A DNA stretch of 64,000 nt from contig OX336340.1 in NCBI GenBank assembly GCA_946902875.1, positions 16,321,566 through 16,385,565 of the forward strand. Reading direction: 5' to 3'. The first letter of the stretch is position 1; each line of letters starts with the position of its first letter. Below the pieces are notes generated by a model, which had not been told where the DNA came from, did no database searches, and saw only the letters and a list, made by a program, of their open reading frames with translations. The stretch is from Nematopogon swammerdamellus. Lineage: Eukaryota > Arthropoda > Insecta > Lepidoptera > Adelidae. Of the stretch, positions 43,836 through 54,404 are shown piece by piece. A program made the translations under genes and the position numbers.

Positions 43836-44236
43836 GAACGCAAATGTATGAATGAAACAGACATACCATCTGTTCAAATTGATTTTGAAAGGGACGGCGT
43901 ACACCTTTCCATCCAAAAGCCATACAGTTTCCAGTAAAGTTTAATAATGGAATAGCTGAGAGACGGATGTTACCGATAATTTTGTCATGGGCCTCCACTG
44001 TCCATAAAATGCAGGGCAGTACATTTGACCATGCTGTCGTGTATTTGGGCTCCAGACTATTTGAGGAGGGTCAAGCGTATGTTGCATTGAGTTGCGTAAA
44101 GTCTTTAGAAGGGCTATGTATTGAGGAGCTTGATTGTGAGAAATTGACAGGTAAGAAACCGTGTAACAAAGATGCAATGAGAGAGTTGGAAAGGATGAGG
44201 AGTTTGCGTAATGATACGAGCCAAAAATCAAACTAA
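43836..44236 (+). pseudogene. PIF1-type helicase C-terminus, frameshifted
   Basis: A first frame reads [20 protein letters not shown] then SIQKPYSFQ and a stop at 43935. After a one-base shift the sequence continues [38 protein letters not shown], and [18 protein letters not shown] to a stop at 44234-44236. W-A-x-T-x-H-K-x-Q-G and GQAYVALS are the last helicase motifs of the PIF1 family, used by eukaryotic PIF1 and by Helitron-type transposases. The usual VALSR arginine is Cys here. The upstream ATPase motifs are missing, replaced by the satellite. It is dead. Confidence 0.8.
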
Positions 44237-44248
44237 AAACGAGTAAAT

Positions 44249-44777
44249 AAAAAAATAGGTAAAAAAACTTTTAAGTTAAACGGTTTTATTTAAAAAAAAC
44301 TAGAAACAAAAAATCTGCTATACAAAAAACTAGAAAATAATAAGGACACAAACCTGGGCCTTCTTAAGATTTTACGTCTGGGTAAGAAATCGTGCAGTGC
44401 TGTCTTCTCATGTCGGATGCCAAAGGGCACTTTGTGTCGCTGCGTCAGCGGAATCAGTAATAAATTGAGACTTTTAACAGACTAATATAAAAACGTGGGG
44501 CGTATAATATGCGTAATAACATGCGCCCCACGTTTTTATATTAGTCTGTTAAAAGTCTCAATTTATTACTGATTCCGCTGACGCAGCGACACAAAGTGCC
44601 CTTTGGCATCCGACATGAGAAGACAGCACTGCACGATTTCTTACCCAGACGTAAAATCTTAAGAAGGCCCAGGTTTGTGTCCTTATTATTTTCTAGTTTT
44701 TTGTATAGCAGATTTTTTGTTTCTAGTTTTTTTTAAATAAAACCGTTTAACTTAAAAGTTTTTTTACCTATTTTTTT
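44249..44777. repeat. Perfect palindrome, 254-bp arms, 21-bp spacer
   Basis: Bases 44249-44502 are the exact reverse complement of 44524-44777 as far as I can read, with only 21 bp (44503-44523) between. Blocks such as GGACACAAACCTGGGCCTTC, GTCGCTGCGTCAGCGG and AACGTGGGGCG appear in both arms. It starts 12 bp after the helicase stop codon, so the left arm is probably the 3' flank of that gene. A perfect repeat of this size is either very young or an assembly artefact. Confidence 0.95.
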
Positions 44778-44789
44778 TTAGCTATTTTA

Positions 44790-47325
44790 TTTCAAGATCT
44801 GTCTCATTCACGCGTAGTGCATCAAAGTAGAAATATCTTTTCGCAAATGTAGCTATTAAAAAAAAAGATAATATGAAAAATAATGAGAAAACTATAATAA
44901 AATAGTCCCCAAAGAAGGTGCAACAGCAGCTCTCGTGGAGTGTACAAGTTGACCTAAAGAGCGTGTCGAATGTAACTGATTGTCGCTTGAGCTAGGAACA
45001 AATTGATTTTATTACAAGCCACTTCATGCGGGGCCAGCCCTCAATTCTCATATTACTTTTATTGGACGTAGTTTGAACTTTCTCAAAAGGTTATTTTATT
45101 TAGGTGATTCTAGTTTAGTTTAGTGCTAGGCAACAACAACGGTTGGACGATGCCCAAAAGTTCAACAAACTATACTTTAAAGTAGCCCTTGAAACTTTGG
45201 GAAAACTAAAAATTTGATACGACTCCGAGCTCCTTTCTCTACGCTACGTCTACGTGTATTTAACGTCTTTTTACATTTCAGACTAATGCCATCTTCACCT
45301 AGAAAACTATTTTCAATGTTGACCCGATAAACGTTTCATTCAGAAACTTCCTTAAAGATTTTTCAGTGCTTGATCGTATGAAGCTATTTAAGTATTGGAA
45401 CCCCCAGGTGAGGTTTAATGTTGACCTTTAAAGATGCCGATTATGTATCTCACAATAATAGCGTGTATTTGTTTTTTTGCGTGTATTCGGTATTTGTGAA
45501 TGAGATGCGGGAATTTTTGTGAAGAAGAAACAAGTAATCGCCATTTTGTAACGCAGCCGATTCCATTGATCCAGGTAATACGGACGATACCTATTCTACC
45601 CGAGGCGTAGAATCCCGAAACAGTTTGATCCGTTGTCTGGCGATCGCGTGTACGGTACCGGCCGGCGCCGCCGCCACCGCCGTTGCGTTGCGTGGCGGCA
45701 GGAATGTGGTTCGAGATGAAAGCCGGCGTCGAGGAACCTACTCCGCGCCGCCGCGCCGCCGCAGCAGTCGCACCGCAGCTTCATTACGCCGGCGAAACGA
45801 TTGCCATTAGCCGCAGACGCAGCTTCCCGTACAAATTATATGAAAATTATGTTAAAATTATGAGGCCAAAAGCAACACTTGCCTCGTGACCTTGAAGTCT
45901 TAGAACAAAGAACGCTGCCTGGTTGAGCGTGCAGCTGATTGTAAATAAATGCGTTATAAAATGTTTCTTGTATGGCCTAATTCCTGTGGAAGGAACCATT
46001 CGGAAGAAACCCAGAAGAGGGTTTTCTTTACATTTAAAGTTAGACCACAATCAATTATGTATTCTCATTTTACCTTTATGCATGATTCCTAAAGGAATAA
46101 ATACGGTAAAATTGTCTGATACAGAGAGACATTTCATTAATAGTGTAACTAATACAAACATAAGATATTTGCTAAGCAACCATTTTCCGGAAAACTCTGC
46201 TTGTCAGCTTCAGAAAGGGCAGAAAAATGTTCATGCAAGACGAATATCGAAGAAATGCTGAAAGAAGATCGAGACAATATTGGCAGGCGCGGGCGATGAG
46301 TCCACGGGAAACGTGACGTACCTTAGCGGTGCGCAGAGCCGCTAAGGTACGTATTATTACTAGATCGTCATTTTTCATCGTATCAAAAAACATATTTTAC
46401 TGTCATTCATCATAATTCAACGTGGTCTATAGGTAAACGCAATAAAAAAACCTCACTACTGATGCTCATTGAATTAGTATAGCTTCGTGAAATCATTCAT
46501 TATTTATTAAATGCAGGCTGCTGTAATAAATAGATCACACCATATTTCCGTAAGCGATCTTCCTTCAGTTATTGGTATGTGCATTTTTTCAACTAATCAC
46601 AAAGATTTACATTATTAGTCGCACGCGTGATATGAGTTGTCGTAATTACAGTTTCATCTTCCAACGTGGTAATGCAAAGTATCACGATACCACACCGGCT
46701 GAGGAAGATTGTGAAAATGTTCTAATAGTGTCGGATATCAACTGTTCAATTACTGGCAACGTCGTGTTAATCATTTGGCACATGCAACATGCATGCAATA
46801 TACTCGTATCATTCATTCACAATTCCAATTTCTTTTAATTTTCATCACGGCATAATTTTGGTAAAATTGTCATACTCTCGCACAACGCTAGGAGAGAGGA
46901 AGAACTTATAATAATATAAAATAGCTTCAATACGTATCTTTCGATTCGGATGTATCGCCGTTGTCGTTGTATTTAAATTTTTTTTTTCATGCAATCTAGT
47001 TTGGGTCACCCAAATTGGGTGCCTGAGTCAGAGGTATCATCACCGTCCCATGGTAAAATACAAGAGTGAGTGGTAAAAACTATCGCAAATTCGCAAAAAA
47101 AGGCACCCTTATGCTCGCCCTTATGGGATCACTCTGGTGTCTGACTGTATTTATGTCGGTCACATGCAGATATCTGGGGATCTACAGAACCGATTTCGGT
47201 TAAAGTCATGCCAAAATGTATTAAACAGATAGGGTTCCGTACATTCACGGTTTAAAAGAAAACACTTTCAGAATGCCGATTAACAAAATATGATCTATCA
47301 GGTTACAATTTGTTTGTATCTATTT
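44790..47325. other. No gene recognised
   Basis: A GC-rich patch (45640-45800, GCCGCCGCCACCGCCG-like) is open in several frames but shows no domain. A 112-codon frame at 45923-46261 has no known homologue I can name. 47095-47230 is a worn copy of the 19680-19890 repeat. Confidence 0.5.
46316..46352. repeat. Short perfect hairpin, 14-bp stem
   Basis: ACGTACCTTAGCGG pairs with CCGCTAAGGTACGT across a 9-base loop. It is isolated; no downstream gene on either strand makes it look like a terminator. Confidence 0.75.
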
Positions 47326-47340
47326 GGACCACTATATAAG

Positions 47341-47821
47341 GTCTTTCAAAATTAGTTAATACTAGGCTAAGGGGGGGTTCTGTATCATATAGGGAGAAAA
47401 ACCTATATAAATTGTTTTGGACCTTGGGCTTTTTTTTATGTAAAATATTTCTTTATGCACCTACATTTAAATAAAAAAATGGTGGTTGATTTTTATAGCC
47501 TAATCGATTCAGTTTCATAACGGTAACAAAAAAGTCTTCATTACCATTATGATTAACACGTGTAAGTTGATAAAAAAATCAAATTCTTTATATTCCATAC
47601 TAATAAAACTAAAATTGTGTTTTTTCACAATTTCTGAAAGAAAGAGATCTATGTGTTGGAAGACTTTTTTGTTCCTGACATGAAACTGAAACGATTAAGA
47701 AAATGTTTTTTTTTTATTTTACATTAAAAAAAATTGTAAAATAAAATTCTTTGTTCTTCAAAAGTGATCTATTTCCGATACAGAACCCCCCCTTAGCGTA
47801 CTATTAACTAATTTTGAAAGA
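47341..47821. mobile_element. MITE, 481 bp, complete
   Basis: The left end GTCTTTCAAAATTAGTTAAT continues to GGGGGGGTTCTGTATC; the right end is its complement (GATACAGAACC... to ATTAACTAATTTTGAAAG). The inverted repeat is about 46 bp. The interior matches 556-1003 in reverse. It sits only 42 bp from the hAT MITE at 47863. No target duplication is certain. Confidence 0.85.
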
Positions 47822-47862
47822 GCTAGCATCTATTTGTAAGCAGATATTCAGAGCAGTGTGAC

Positions 47863-48081
47863 CAAGAACGTTGAATAGGTTGGATGTAGGACTGTCCAAT
47901 GCTTATATGAGAACCAGCGTCGCCGAGCTCCGCGGGTAGCGGAGGGGACAGCGCGCGCTCTGATTGGGTGGTATCGGGTGGTATCGCGGTCTGATTGGCT
48001 ATAACGAATATTCATTTTTACAAATATGGTGTTACGCTGGCGCGGGGAAGGTCCGACGTCCTTACCTATTTAATGTTCTTG
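47863..48081. mobile_element. hAT-type MITE, 219 bp, exact 8-bp TSD
   Basis: Second copy of the 6560-6784 family: CAAGAACGTTGAATAGGT at the left and ACCTATTTAATGTTCTTG at the right, flanked by AGTGTGAC at 47855-47862 and 48082-48089. The interior is about 90% like the other copy by eye. Confidence 0.94.
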
Positions 48082-48584
48082 AGTGTGACCATAGACGTAT
48101 TTAAGTATTTATATCTCTATGAGTGTGACAATTTCATTGCCAAACTACACAAGTAGGTATGTTGAGGTCCTAAGAAAGCATCCTAAAAAGGCATTCGTAA
48201 AGGCACGAGTCTGAACTGAAGCGTGTGCACTGAAAAGGGTTATTTCAGGCTGAAAGACAGCAATCTGCCGTGAAAGGAGACGCGCTCGCTGCCGGCCACA
48301 GGAGAGTGTAGCCTTAAACATTCACTGTGACCCACTAAATGGAATAGAGACTTCGTCCTCGGAACTATATGATGGCCCGCAGGACGGTGAAAAGTAACTG
48401 GGATACCTGGTCCACTGTACATTTCGAAATTTGTATTTATCTGTTTACATAATAATAAAATGTCTTTACATCTTCCTCTTACTTGAATTCTCAAGGGCGC
48501 AGCAGAAAATATTTTATTTGCTACGGTTGAATAAATTTTTATCAATTAAAAATCACCATTTAGGGCTCGGCCACACGACTGATT

Positions 48585-48845
48585 GTATCGCCAACTAAAC
48601 AGTTGCGTTGGGCATGACGGCCGATTTCTTTCCAACTCAACTGTTTAGTCGTTGAGGTTGTTTACACGGACGATCGTTCACCGCTGCAGGGCTCATAGAC
48701 TTTATGAGTTGTACAACTTTTTATTCAAGCCGTGGAGAGGGAGAGCCGGTGCCAACCAACTAAACAGTTGAGTTGGCGCCGTGCAGCCACCCTCGTCATT
48801 TTGAAACTTTTTATTACGACTCAACAGTTCAGTTGGATAAGAATT
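48585..48845. repeat. Cluster of CAACTAAACAGTTG motifs
   Basis: The near-palindrome CCAACTAAACAGTTG(C/A)GTTGG appears directly at about 48590 and 48758, inverted at about 48636-48655, and partly at 48820 (ACTCAACAGTTCAGTTGG). GCCACACGACTG at 48571 and TTTACACGGACG at 48661 sit beside the repeats. A MITE family is likely but the ends are not defined. Confidence 0.5.
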
Positions 48846-48849
48846 CTGT

Positions 48850-49470
48850 ATGTGAAAGGCAAAATCGTGGGAGAAAGCACAAATAAATATTACTATTCTA
48901 ATACCAATATTAGAAGCTTAGGTGACATTTAAAAAAAAACAACAAAAACAAAACGTGGCTATAAAGTGTTGTATTTCGAACGTCTCGTAAACACTACAAT
49001 TAGTATAGGAGAGCAGTCATGTTTTAATTATGTAAAATTACAGAGGGGCACCGGACTAATTTATTTTACGCTCGGGCAGATGAATTGTACAAATTGTAGA
49101 GTACACGCAACATGGAGTCATTGCATTATTTCGTCAGCTGCGCCACTGTCTTAGGTTCAAGAATTTCAAGATGCATAGACTAATATGATGTTTGAGTGTA
49201 ACATTTTGTAGCATAAAGAAGTATGCAGCTGTTAATTAATTACTGTACCGTTAAATTAATTATTAACACAAACAAATAAAACATATCGTGAATAGTTTAA
49301 GTATTAAACATTTTGAGCAGAAATGATTTTGTGTTATATGAATCTGATAGTATGTGAATCTGTCTTCTTTGAAATCACAGAACCCTTATTTTATTTTGGT
49401 TCTCGCAATTTTGTATGGATTACATTCTCCGAAATATCGTAGTTGTTAGTAGTACCTAGAGGTTGAACTC
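48850..49470. other. No gene recognised
   Basis: AT-rich sequence 3' (in minus orientation) of the exon at 49473-49545. The next exon of that gene was not found. Confidence 0.45.
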
Positions 49471-49472
49471 AC

Positions 49473-49545
49473 CAGTTTTAAATGTGAAGATAAATCTTGA
49501 AGTTGTTGAACCAGTGCGGCCAGCGCTACGTCATACTCATAACGC
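49473..49545 (-). CDS. Candidate internal exon, unknown gene
   Basis: The minus strand has acceptor TTATGTTGTTTCAG|G and donor AAAACTG|GTGAGT around 73 nt. With the first base completing the previous codon it reads RYEYDVALAALVQQLQDL, then SSHLKL. The heptad-like spacing of hydrophobic residues suggests a helix or coiled coil. Both splice sites are close to consensus. I do not recognise the protein, and no neighbouring exon was found. It is on the strand opposite to the SINEs around it. Confidence 0.55.
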
Positions 49546-49549
49546 CTGA

Positions 49550-50665
49550 AACAACATAAATAAATAATGTTATGCATTTCTTAAATGGACAGATGCAAAG
49601 CCGAAAATGAAGAGAAAAAAAATACGCCCCGAACAGGATTTTTTCTCTTTATTTTCGGAAATGCATCTAGTGAAGAATATAAAGCGAGTACACGCTCAGT
49701 ACTAACATATAAAAAATAAAATGTTATGTATTTCAATTTCAGTTCAGAAAAACTATAGATCGGAATTGGCGTAACGATCAAACTAAAGCAGGCATGTAAA
49801 TCGTAAAAATGAATTCCATTGTTTGGACGGCTCTGTCGCAAGAAATGCAAGAACCAAAAATTTTCATTGCTGTTGTCATTTACAGCCGACTTCGAAGAAA
49901 GGTTGAAACCTGCGTTTTGTAAAGGGTGAGTTGCGTACACAACACAGAGCATCGAATAGCGGCGGTCTACTACTTCACTGCTCTGTGGTTGCGTATGACG
50001 CTAATGACGCTGTTTCATTTATCAGAAAGTCTAACCTATGACATAACATTGTTGGAATATCATTAATTTTGCTAGATAGAAAAAACGCGAAAATCGGTAT
50101 TTTTTTTTTTAGATTTTTCGTTATTTCTACTAATTGGTCTGAGTTACAAAACCGAGAATTAAATATTACATTCGCATCGTGCTTATAAATTTATTCCATA
50201 TCAGATATTGTAAAGTACACAAGTAGGTATTTAATCGACAATTCATTATCCATCTATGGCCTTATGCATAATAATCAGCGAAACCGCAACTAGAAATGAA
50301 GAATTCTAGAGTCAAACAACGGGAATGAGCGTAAAACTGTAAATGTAGTCACGCACAAGTCACGTGTGCGATGTCACACTTTTCGAATCGCATCGTCTCT
50401 GTCCGTCCGTTCATTCAGTTACTTTCTATGCTTTCTCCACACTTCTTCGGCATACGATCTTCTGTCAGCACAACATGCTCGTACATATCCAATTGACATT
50501 TTGTTTCTCTCTCAAGCTTAATGTTTTAGAATAACTTAGTGAATTAGTTTAAGTTAATCGTATAGATATGTTATTAATTAGTTTTGTAAGTTGTGCACAT
50601 ACATAATATTTACAATAGACAAATAATACATGACAACACAGAAAATAAAATATTACCAACAAACA
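49550..50665. other. No gene recognised
   Basis: A 123-codon minus frame (49581-49952) has no known domain. The rest is AT-rich. Confidence 0.45.
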
Positions 50666-50671
50666 ATGCAT

Positions 50672-50848
50672 GTCAGTCAGTCAGTCAGTCAGTCAGCGTG
50701 TAAGCGTCCACTGCTGGACATATACCTCTCCAATTTTCCTCCAGTCGTCCCGGTCTTCAGCGGTACGAAACCACTGCTTTCCGCCGACGTACTTGATGTC
50801 GTCGTCCCACCTGGCGGGTGGTCTTCCCACGCTCCGTTTTGCAACAAA
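50672..50848 (-). pseudogene. RTE-clade LINE, C-terminal tail
   Basis: The minus strand reads KRSVGRPPARWDDDIKYVGG, KQWFRTAEDRDDWRKIGE, VYVQQWT, then a stop and a (CTGA)n tail (50671-50697). Nearly the same as 28200-28381. Confidence 0.88.
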
Positions 50849-51599
50849 CAATGCATACTGATCGCTAAATGTCCGAAACGCGTCCAACAATAATTTGCAA
50901 AGTCAATTTGCCACGAACAGATCATGGCACCTAACTGAGCGTGGTTTCGCGAGGAGAGGTTATTTGGCTTTGTCGACTGCACCATTGGTCTCTCGGCACA
51001 GCCACCCATGCTGGTTTACATAAAAAAAATAAAAAAAAAGATGACGCAAATTGATTGCCTAACAAGCAGCTCCGGACCTAGGCCCCAAGCTCAGAGGACT
51101 TGCCTCTGCGTGGCTCTGCGGCACCAACTATCGGTTGACTTGACGTGCAGTATTGACACTTTTGCCGCCCGTATTTTTCAATACTATGTCTATTTCGAGA
51201 TCACGTCGCAGCTAAAAACGACAGTTGTCGAAATTACAAGATCAGTAAATAATGTTCATTCGAGATCAATTTATAGAGGAACAGTTATTTCGATGCGACG
51301 CGGTCTTCATCTATACATATAATAAAATCGTAGAGGTAAGAAAGTCTGTACATTGAATGTATTCGGAAAAAAACTAACCAGGGTGGCTTAAAATGAGATA
51401 CTGAACATGTTAGAACAGTTTTTAAAATTTTTGTTTGTTTGTTTGTTTGTCTGTACGCGCATCACGCAAAAACCACTGAACGGAATTAGACGAAACTTTG
51501 CATAGTGGCAGTTTATATGCCGGGTTAACATAATACGTAAAAAAAACGCGCAATAATGTTTATAATTGTAATTTTTTTTTTATTTTTGTAAAACTAAGA

Positions 51600-51985
51600 A
51601 CGAGGCCGAAGGCCGAGCTCTATTCTGGAAGACCATAAACCTTCTCGAAGAAAGTAAGTAACTATGGGCGAGGCCGCAGGCCGAGCTGCGTTCAGGAAGA
51701 AGCTAAACCATCTTGAAGAAAGTAAGTAACTAAGGCGAGGCCGAAGGCCGAGCTACGTTCGGATAATTGAAAAACCATCTCGAAGAAAGCAAGTAACTAA
51801 GGGCGAGGCCGAAGGCCGAGCTGCGTTCAGGAAGAAGCTAAACCATCTTGAAGAAAGTAAGCAACTAAGGCGAGGCCGAAGGCCGAGCTACGTTCTGACA
51901 AATGATAAACCATCTCGAAGAAAGCAAGTAACTAAGGGCGAGGCCGAAGGCCGAGCTGCGTTCAGGAAGAAGCTAAACCATCTCG
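51600..51985. repeat. Helitron left array, about six units of about 65 bp
   Basis: Each unit has GCGAGGCCGAAGGCCGAGCT, then TTC(A/T)GGAA- or GATAA-type spacer and AACCATCTYGAAGAAAG. Long and short spacers alternate. The GGCCGAAGGCC core is itself a small hairpin. The reverse complement of the same unit makes up the right array. Confidence 0.85.
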
Positions 51986-52094
51986 AATAAAGTTAATTAA
52001 TATTAAGATTGAGTTAATTTAATTTAAATTTTATTATAAAGTCCACGCTTCTAACGGCAAATATACCGTGCATCCTAGAACCTCGCGGTTATTC

Positions 52095-52501
52095 CCGGCT
52101 GGATGGCAAGAGGCCCGATGCTAGAGACCTTAGTGCCATGGACTAAGGGTAGTTCTTTGATGTGGGACGCCACTTTTGTTCTCACATTGGCTCCAAGTCA
52201 CGTTAGGACATCTTCAAGAGCGGCTGGCGCGGCCGAGGCTGGGTCGGAGAGCCTCCAACGCAGCAAATATAGAAATATAATTCAAGATTTCGAATTTGTT
52301 GCGTTTGCGGTTGAAACCCTCGGTCCGTGGAGCAGTGAAGCCAAAAGAGGCTTGAGCTGGTTGACGCAACTGGTGTCCCGTCATCAAGGGCTTATGTACT
52401 TCATTCAAAGGGTAAGCCTTGCCATCCAGCGGGGTAATGCCGCAAGTGCTCTAAGAACATTTGAAAATGCCCGTTTTGATAGTTATTTTAATGTTTGTTA
52501 G
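52095..52501 (+). pseudogene. Captured LINE endonuclease-like fragment, copy 2
   Basis: From LVPWTKGSSLMWDATFVLTL to FNVC and stop it differs from copy 1 (33393-33800) at about six of 123 residues. Just upstream, GATGCTAGAGACC replaces GATGCTATCACC, a two-base gain that puts the RPDA part out of frame. It therefore cannot encode the full motif. Confidence 0.8.
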
Positions 52502-52604
52502 GTAGGTTTAATTCTTTGGTTATTAATATTACTTTTTTATTTATATGAAATAAATAGATTGAGTAAACGATATTATATTCTATCGAAGAAAGGAAGTCTT
52601 TAAG

Positions 52605-52890
52605 GGCGAGGCCCGAAGGCGGAAGAGGGTTTTTGGTTTACCTGAACGCAGCTCGGCGTTCGGCCTCGCACTTAGTTCCTTCCTTTCTTCCAGAAGGTTT
52701 GTCGTCTTCCTGAACGCAGCTCGGCCTTCGGCCTCGCCCTTACTTACTTCCTTTATTTGAGAAAGGTTTATCGTTTACCTGAAAGCAGCTCGGCCTTCGG
52801 CCTCGCCCTTAGTTAGTTACTTTCTTTGAGAAGGTTTATCGCTTACCTGAACGCAGCTCGGCCTTCGGCCTCGCCCTTAGTTACTTACAT
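52605..52890. repeat. Helitron right array, inverted to the left array
   Basis: Four to five units contain CCTGAA(C/A)GCAGCTCGGCC, TTCGGCCTCGCCCTTA and AGAAGGTTT(A/G)TCG. Nearly identical to 33900-34190 of the other copy. Confidence 0.85.
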
Positions 52891-52979
52891 TCTTCTTTGG
52901 AATACGAATTTCACGCGAGCGGAGCCGCGGGCTCAGCTAGTCCTAATAAATAAAACGATGTTTTGTTCGGGCGGCCGAC

Positions 52980-53173
52980 CGTTTAACGAACGTACGTCAA
53001 TATAATGAATACTGTAATAAAATAACTCGAGAAGCACTTTATCGATTTACACACCGTTTTCACTGTTACATTCTGACACTTCTCAAGATAGTTTTAGGCT
53101 ATAAATCATAACGCTACGTCATCGGCGGCCTTAGCAATAAGTCACGCGAAGCGAAGCCGCGGGCAAAACCTAG
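52980..53173 (+). mobile_element. Second Helitron 3' end
   Basis: TCACGCGAAGCGAAGCCGCG, GGCAAAACCTAG|T at 53138-53174 is a Helitron-type terminus (hairpin plus CTAG|T) with a different sequence from 52940. The 5' end is not identified; the left limit given is only an estimate. Confidence 0.65.
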
Positions 53174-53260
53174 TAACTACCTACCTACCCAATAATTCAC
53201 AATCACACCAAATTGTTACCCTAACATCACCAAAGTCGACTAAGGGATAAGGTAATTCGT

Positions 53261-53658
53261 CAGCCTCGGTAGCTCAGTGGTGCGGTCAGTCGACTGGAGC
53301 GCGGTCAGTACTTGGATGGGTGGCCGCTCGACCGTTGGAGGCGGACCGTGGTTCGGATTCCACGTTAAACTGTAGGGCCCTTCCCTTCTTACCTTAAATA
53401 GGTGGTAGGCACCATGCTCGGTGGTGGTAGGGTTTATCCCGATCGGGTTGGTAGTTGGTACCACCGCACTGAGCGAAACGTCGGTCGAAACGGCTACCTA
53501 TGTAAATAGTTCGTGTTTTCCGTCCAGTTCAGTGTAGCCGACATGAAGCGAAGGAAAGCAGTGACATGTCACCTAGTTCACCCGGTGTTATGGGCTGGCA
53601 TCACGGATGTTGTAGGTGATGTAGCCAAGCCAACCGTGTCAGTTTCCATAAAAAAAAC
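53261..53658 (+). mobile_element. SINE copy J, full length
   Basis: A-box-like CGGTAGCTCAGTGGTGCGG, 5S-like GCGGTCAGTACTTGGATGGG, TGGCCGCTCGACCG, B-box-like GGTTCGGATTCCACG, body and GTGTCAGTTTCCATAAAAAA. The spacer before the 5S-like block is shorter than in copies F and I, and the GGTGGTAG block is duplicated. Confidence 0.93.
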
Positions 53659-53828
53659 CATACAATTAGTAACACATTCGTGGGATTTATTTGATACCCT
53701 AACACCGCCTTGACCAATTGTCTTAGTTTTTCTTCCGAAGTTTTGTTTAACAAATTTCAAATTTTATACACTTTAACACAACATTTGTCAAGGGCGTAGG
53801 TATGTCTGTAAAGGCCTATTATGGCAGC

Positions 53829-53857
53829 CTTCGATCATTATTTTTTTTCCGTCTACG
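53829..53857 (-). repeat. Micro-element relic
   Basis: CTTCGATCATTATTTT...TTCCGTCTACG matches both ends of the pieces at 40302-40338 and 58002-58044. Its flanks do not match each other. Confidence 0.4.
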
Positions 53858-54054
53858 CTTGAAAACGACAATGCTGCGACCGGAGCTGCGGTCAAAAGGT
53901 AGTATGTGACGAAGAGGGCACTGAATCCACTACCTTTGTATCATACTTAGCGCAGAAGCATTTTTTACCTTTAAACCAGTGACGAATATAGGAAAACGTA
54001 CCAACAAACGATTGTATTTTCTAGGTGGTGGGTGACACGAATTAACACAGCCAA

Positions 54055-54400
54055 TTGTGCCAAATTGACGAGCCCCGGTCTGCTAATTTGGAGCCTGGCT
54101 ATTGGCCGGCTGATTCACAACTACTACGTGGCGTCATCGAGCGTGACCATTCGACCATCCATATTGAGAATGTCTCCGAGCGGTCGCTATCAAATATTGT
54201 CACCGCGATGAATAATACACCTCCCCACATATTTCCCCCCAAGTACAGTCTCAGATCCTTCAAGAGGGGCGTTAATGGGCACCCATCAGGCCGGCACGGC
54301 ATTCGCAACCCCCGTATTCGACCGAATGTAGATGGGCGTCGTTAGACACCTTATGGGTGGCTCGCCGACACGTGTCGCGCTTTCTATGAGATAAAAAAAA
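54055..54400 (+). mobile_element. Retroelement 3' end, longest copy of an unknown family
   Basis: A 96-codon frame (54055-54345) reads GYWPADSQLLRGVIERDHST and ends RHGIRNPRIRPNVDGRR. The last 120 bp match 27050-27240 (minus) and, in part, 4471-4612, and end GAGATAAAAAAAAG. The frame could be the end of a LINE protein, but I do not recognise it. Confidence 0.55.
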
Positions 54401-54404
54401 GAAT

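Larger units (their letters stand above)
51310..52940 (+). mobile_element. Non-autonomous Helitron with captured LINE domain
   Basis: The 5' end A|TCTATACATATAATAAAAT and the 3' end GCGGAGCCGCGGGCTCAG, CTAG|T fit Helitrons exactly (TC start, CTRR end after a GC-rich hairpin, insertion between A and T). In order: AT-rich leader with (TTTG)n; array of units with GCGAGGCCGAAGGCCGAGC (51600-51985); LINE-derived frame (52095-52501) and its 3'UTR; a second array in inverted orientation (52605-52890); the terminus. No Rep/helicase is encoded, so it depends on a helper. Confidence 0.9.

Noticed and set aside
40937..43855. Many overlapping frames of 60-120 codons with MYSGTLQPLLVT
   Set aside because: They are repeats of the 130-bp satellite, shifted by unit length; not a repeat protein gene with start, splice or stop logic.
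45923..46261. 112-codon plus frame
   Set aside because: No known domain, AT-rich codon use like the background, and no splice or promoter evidence.
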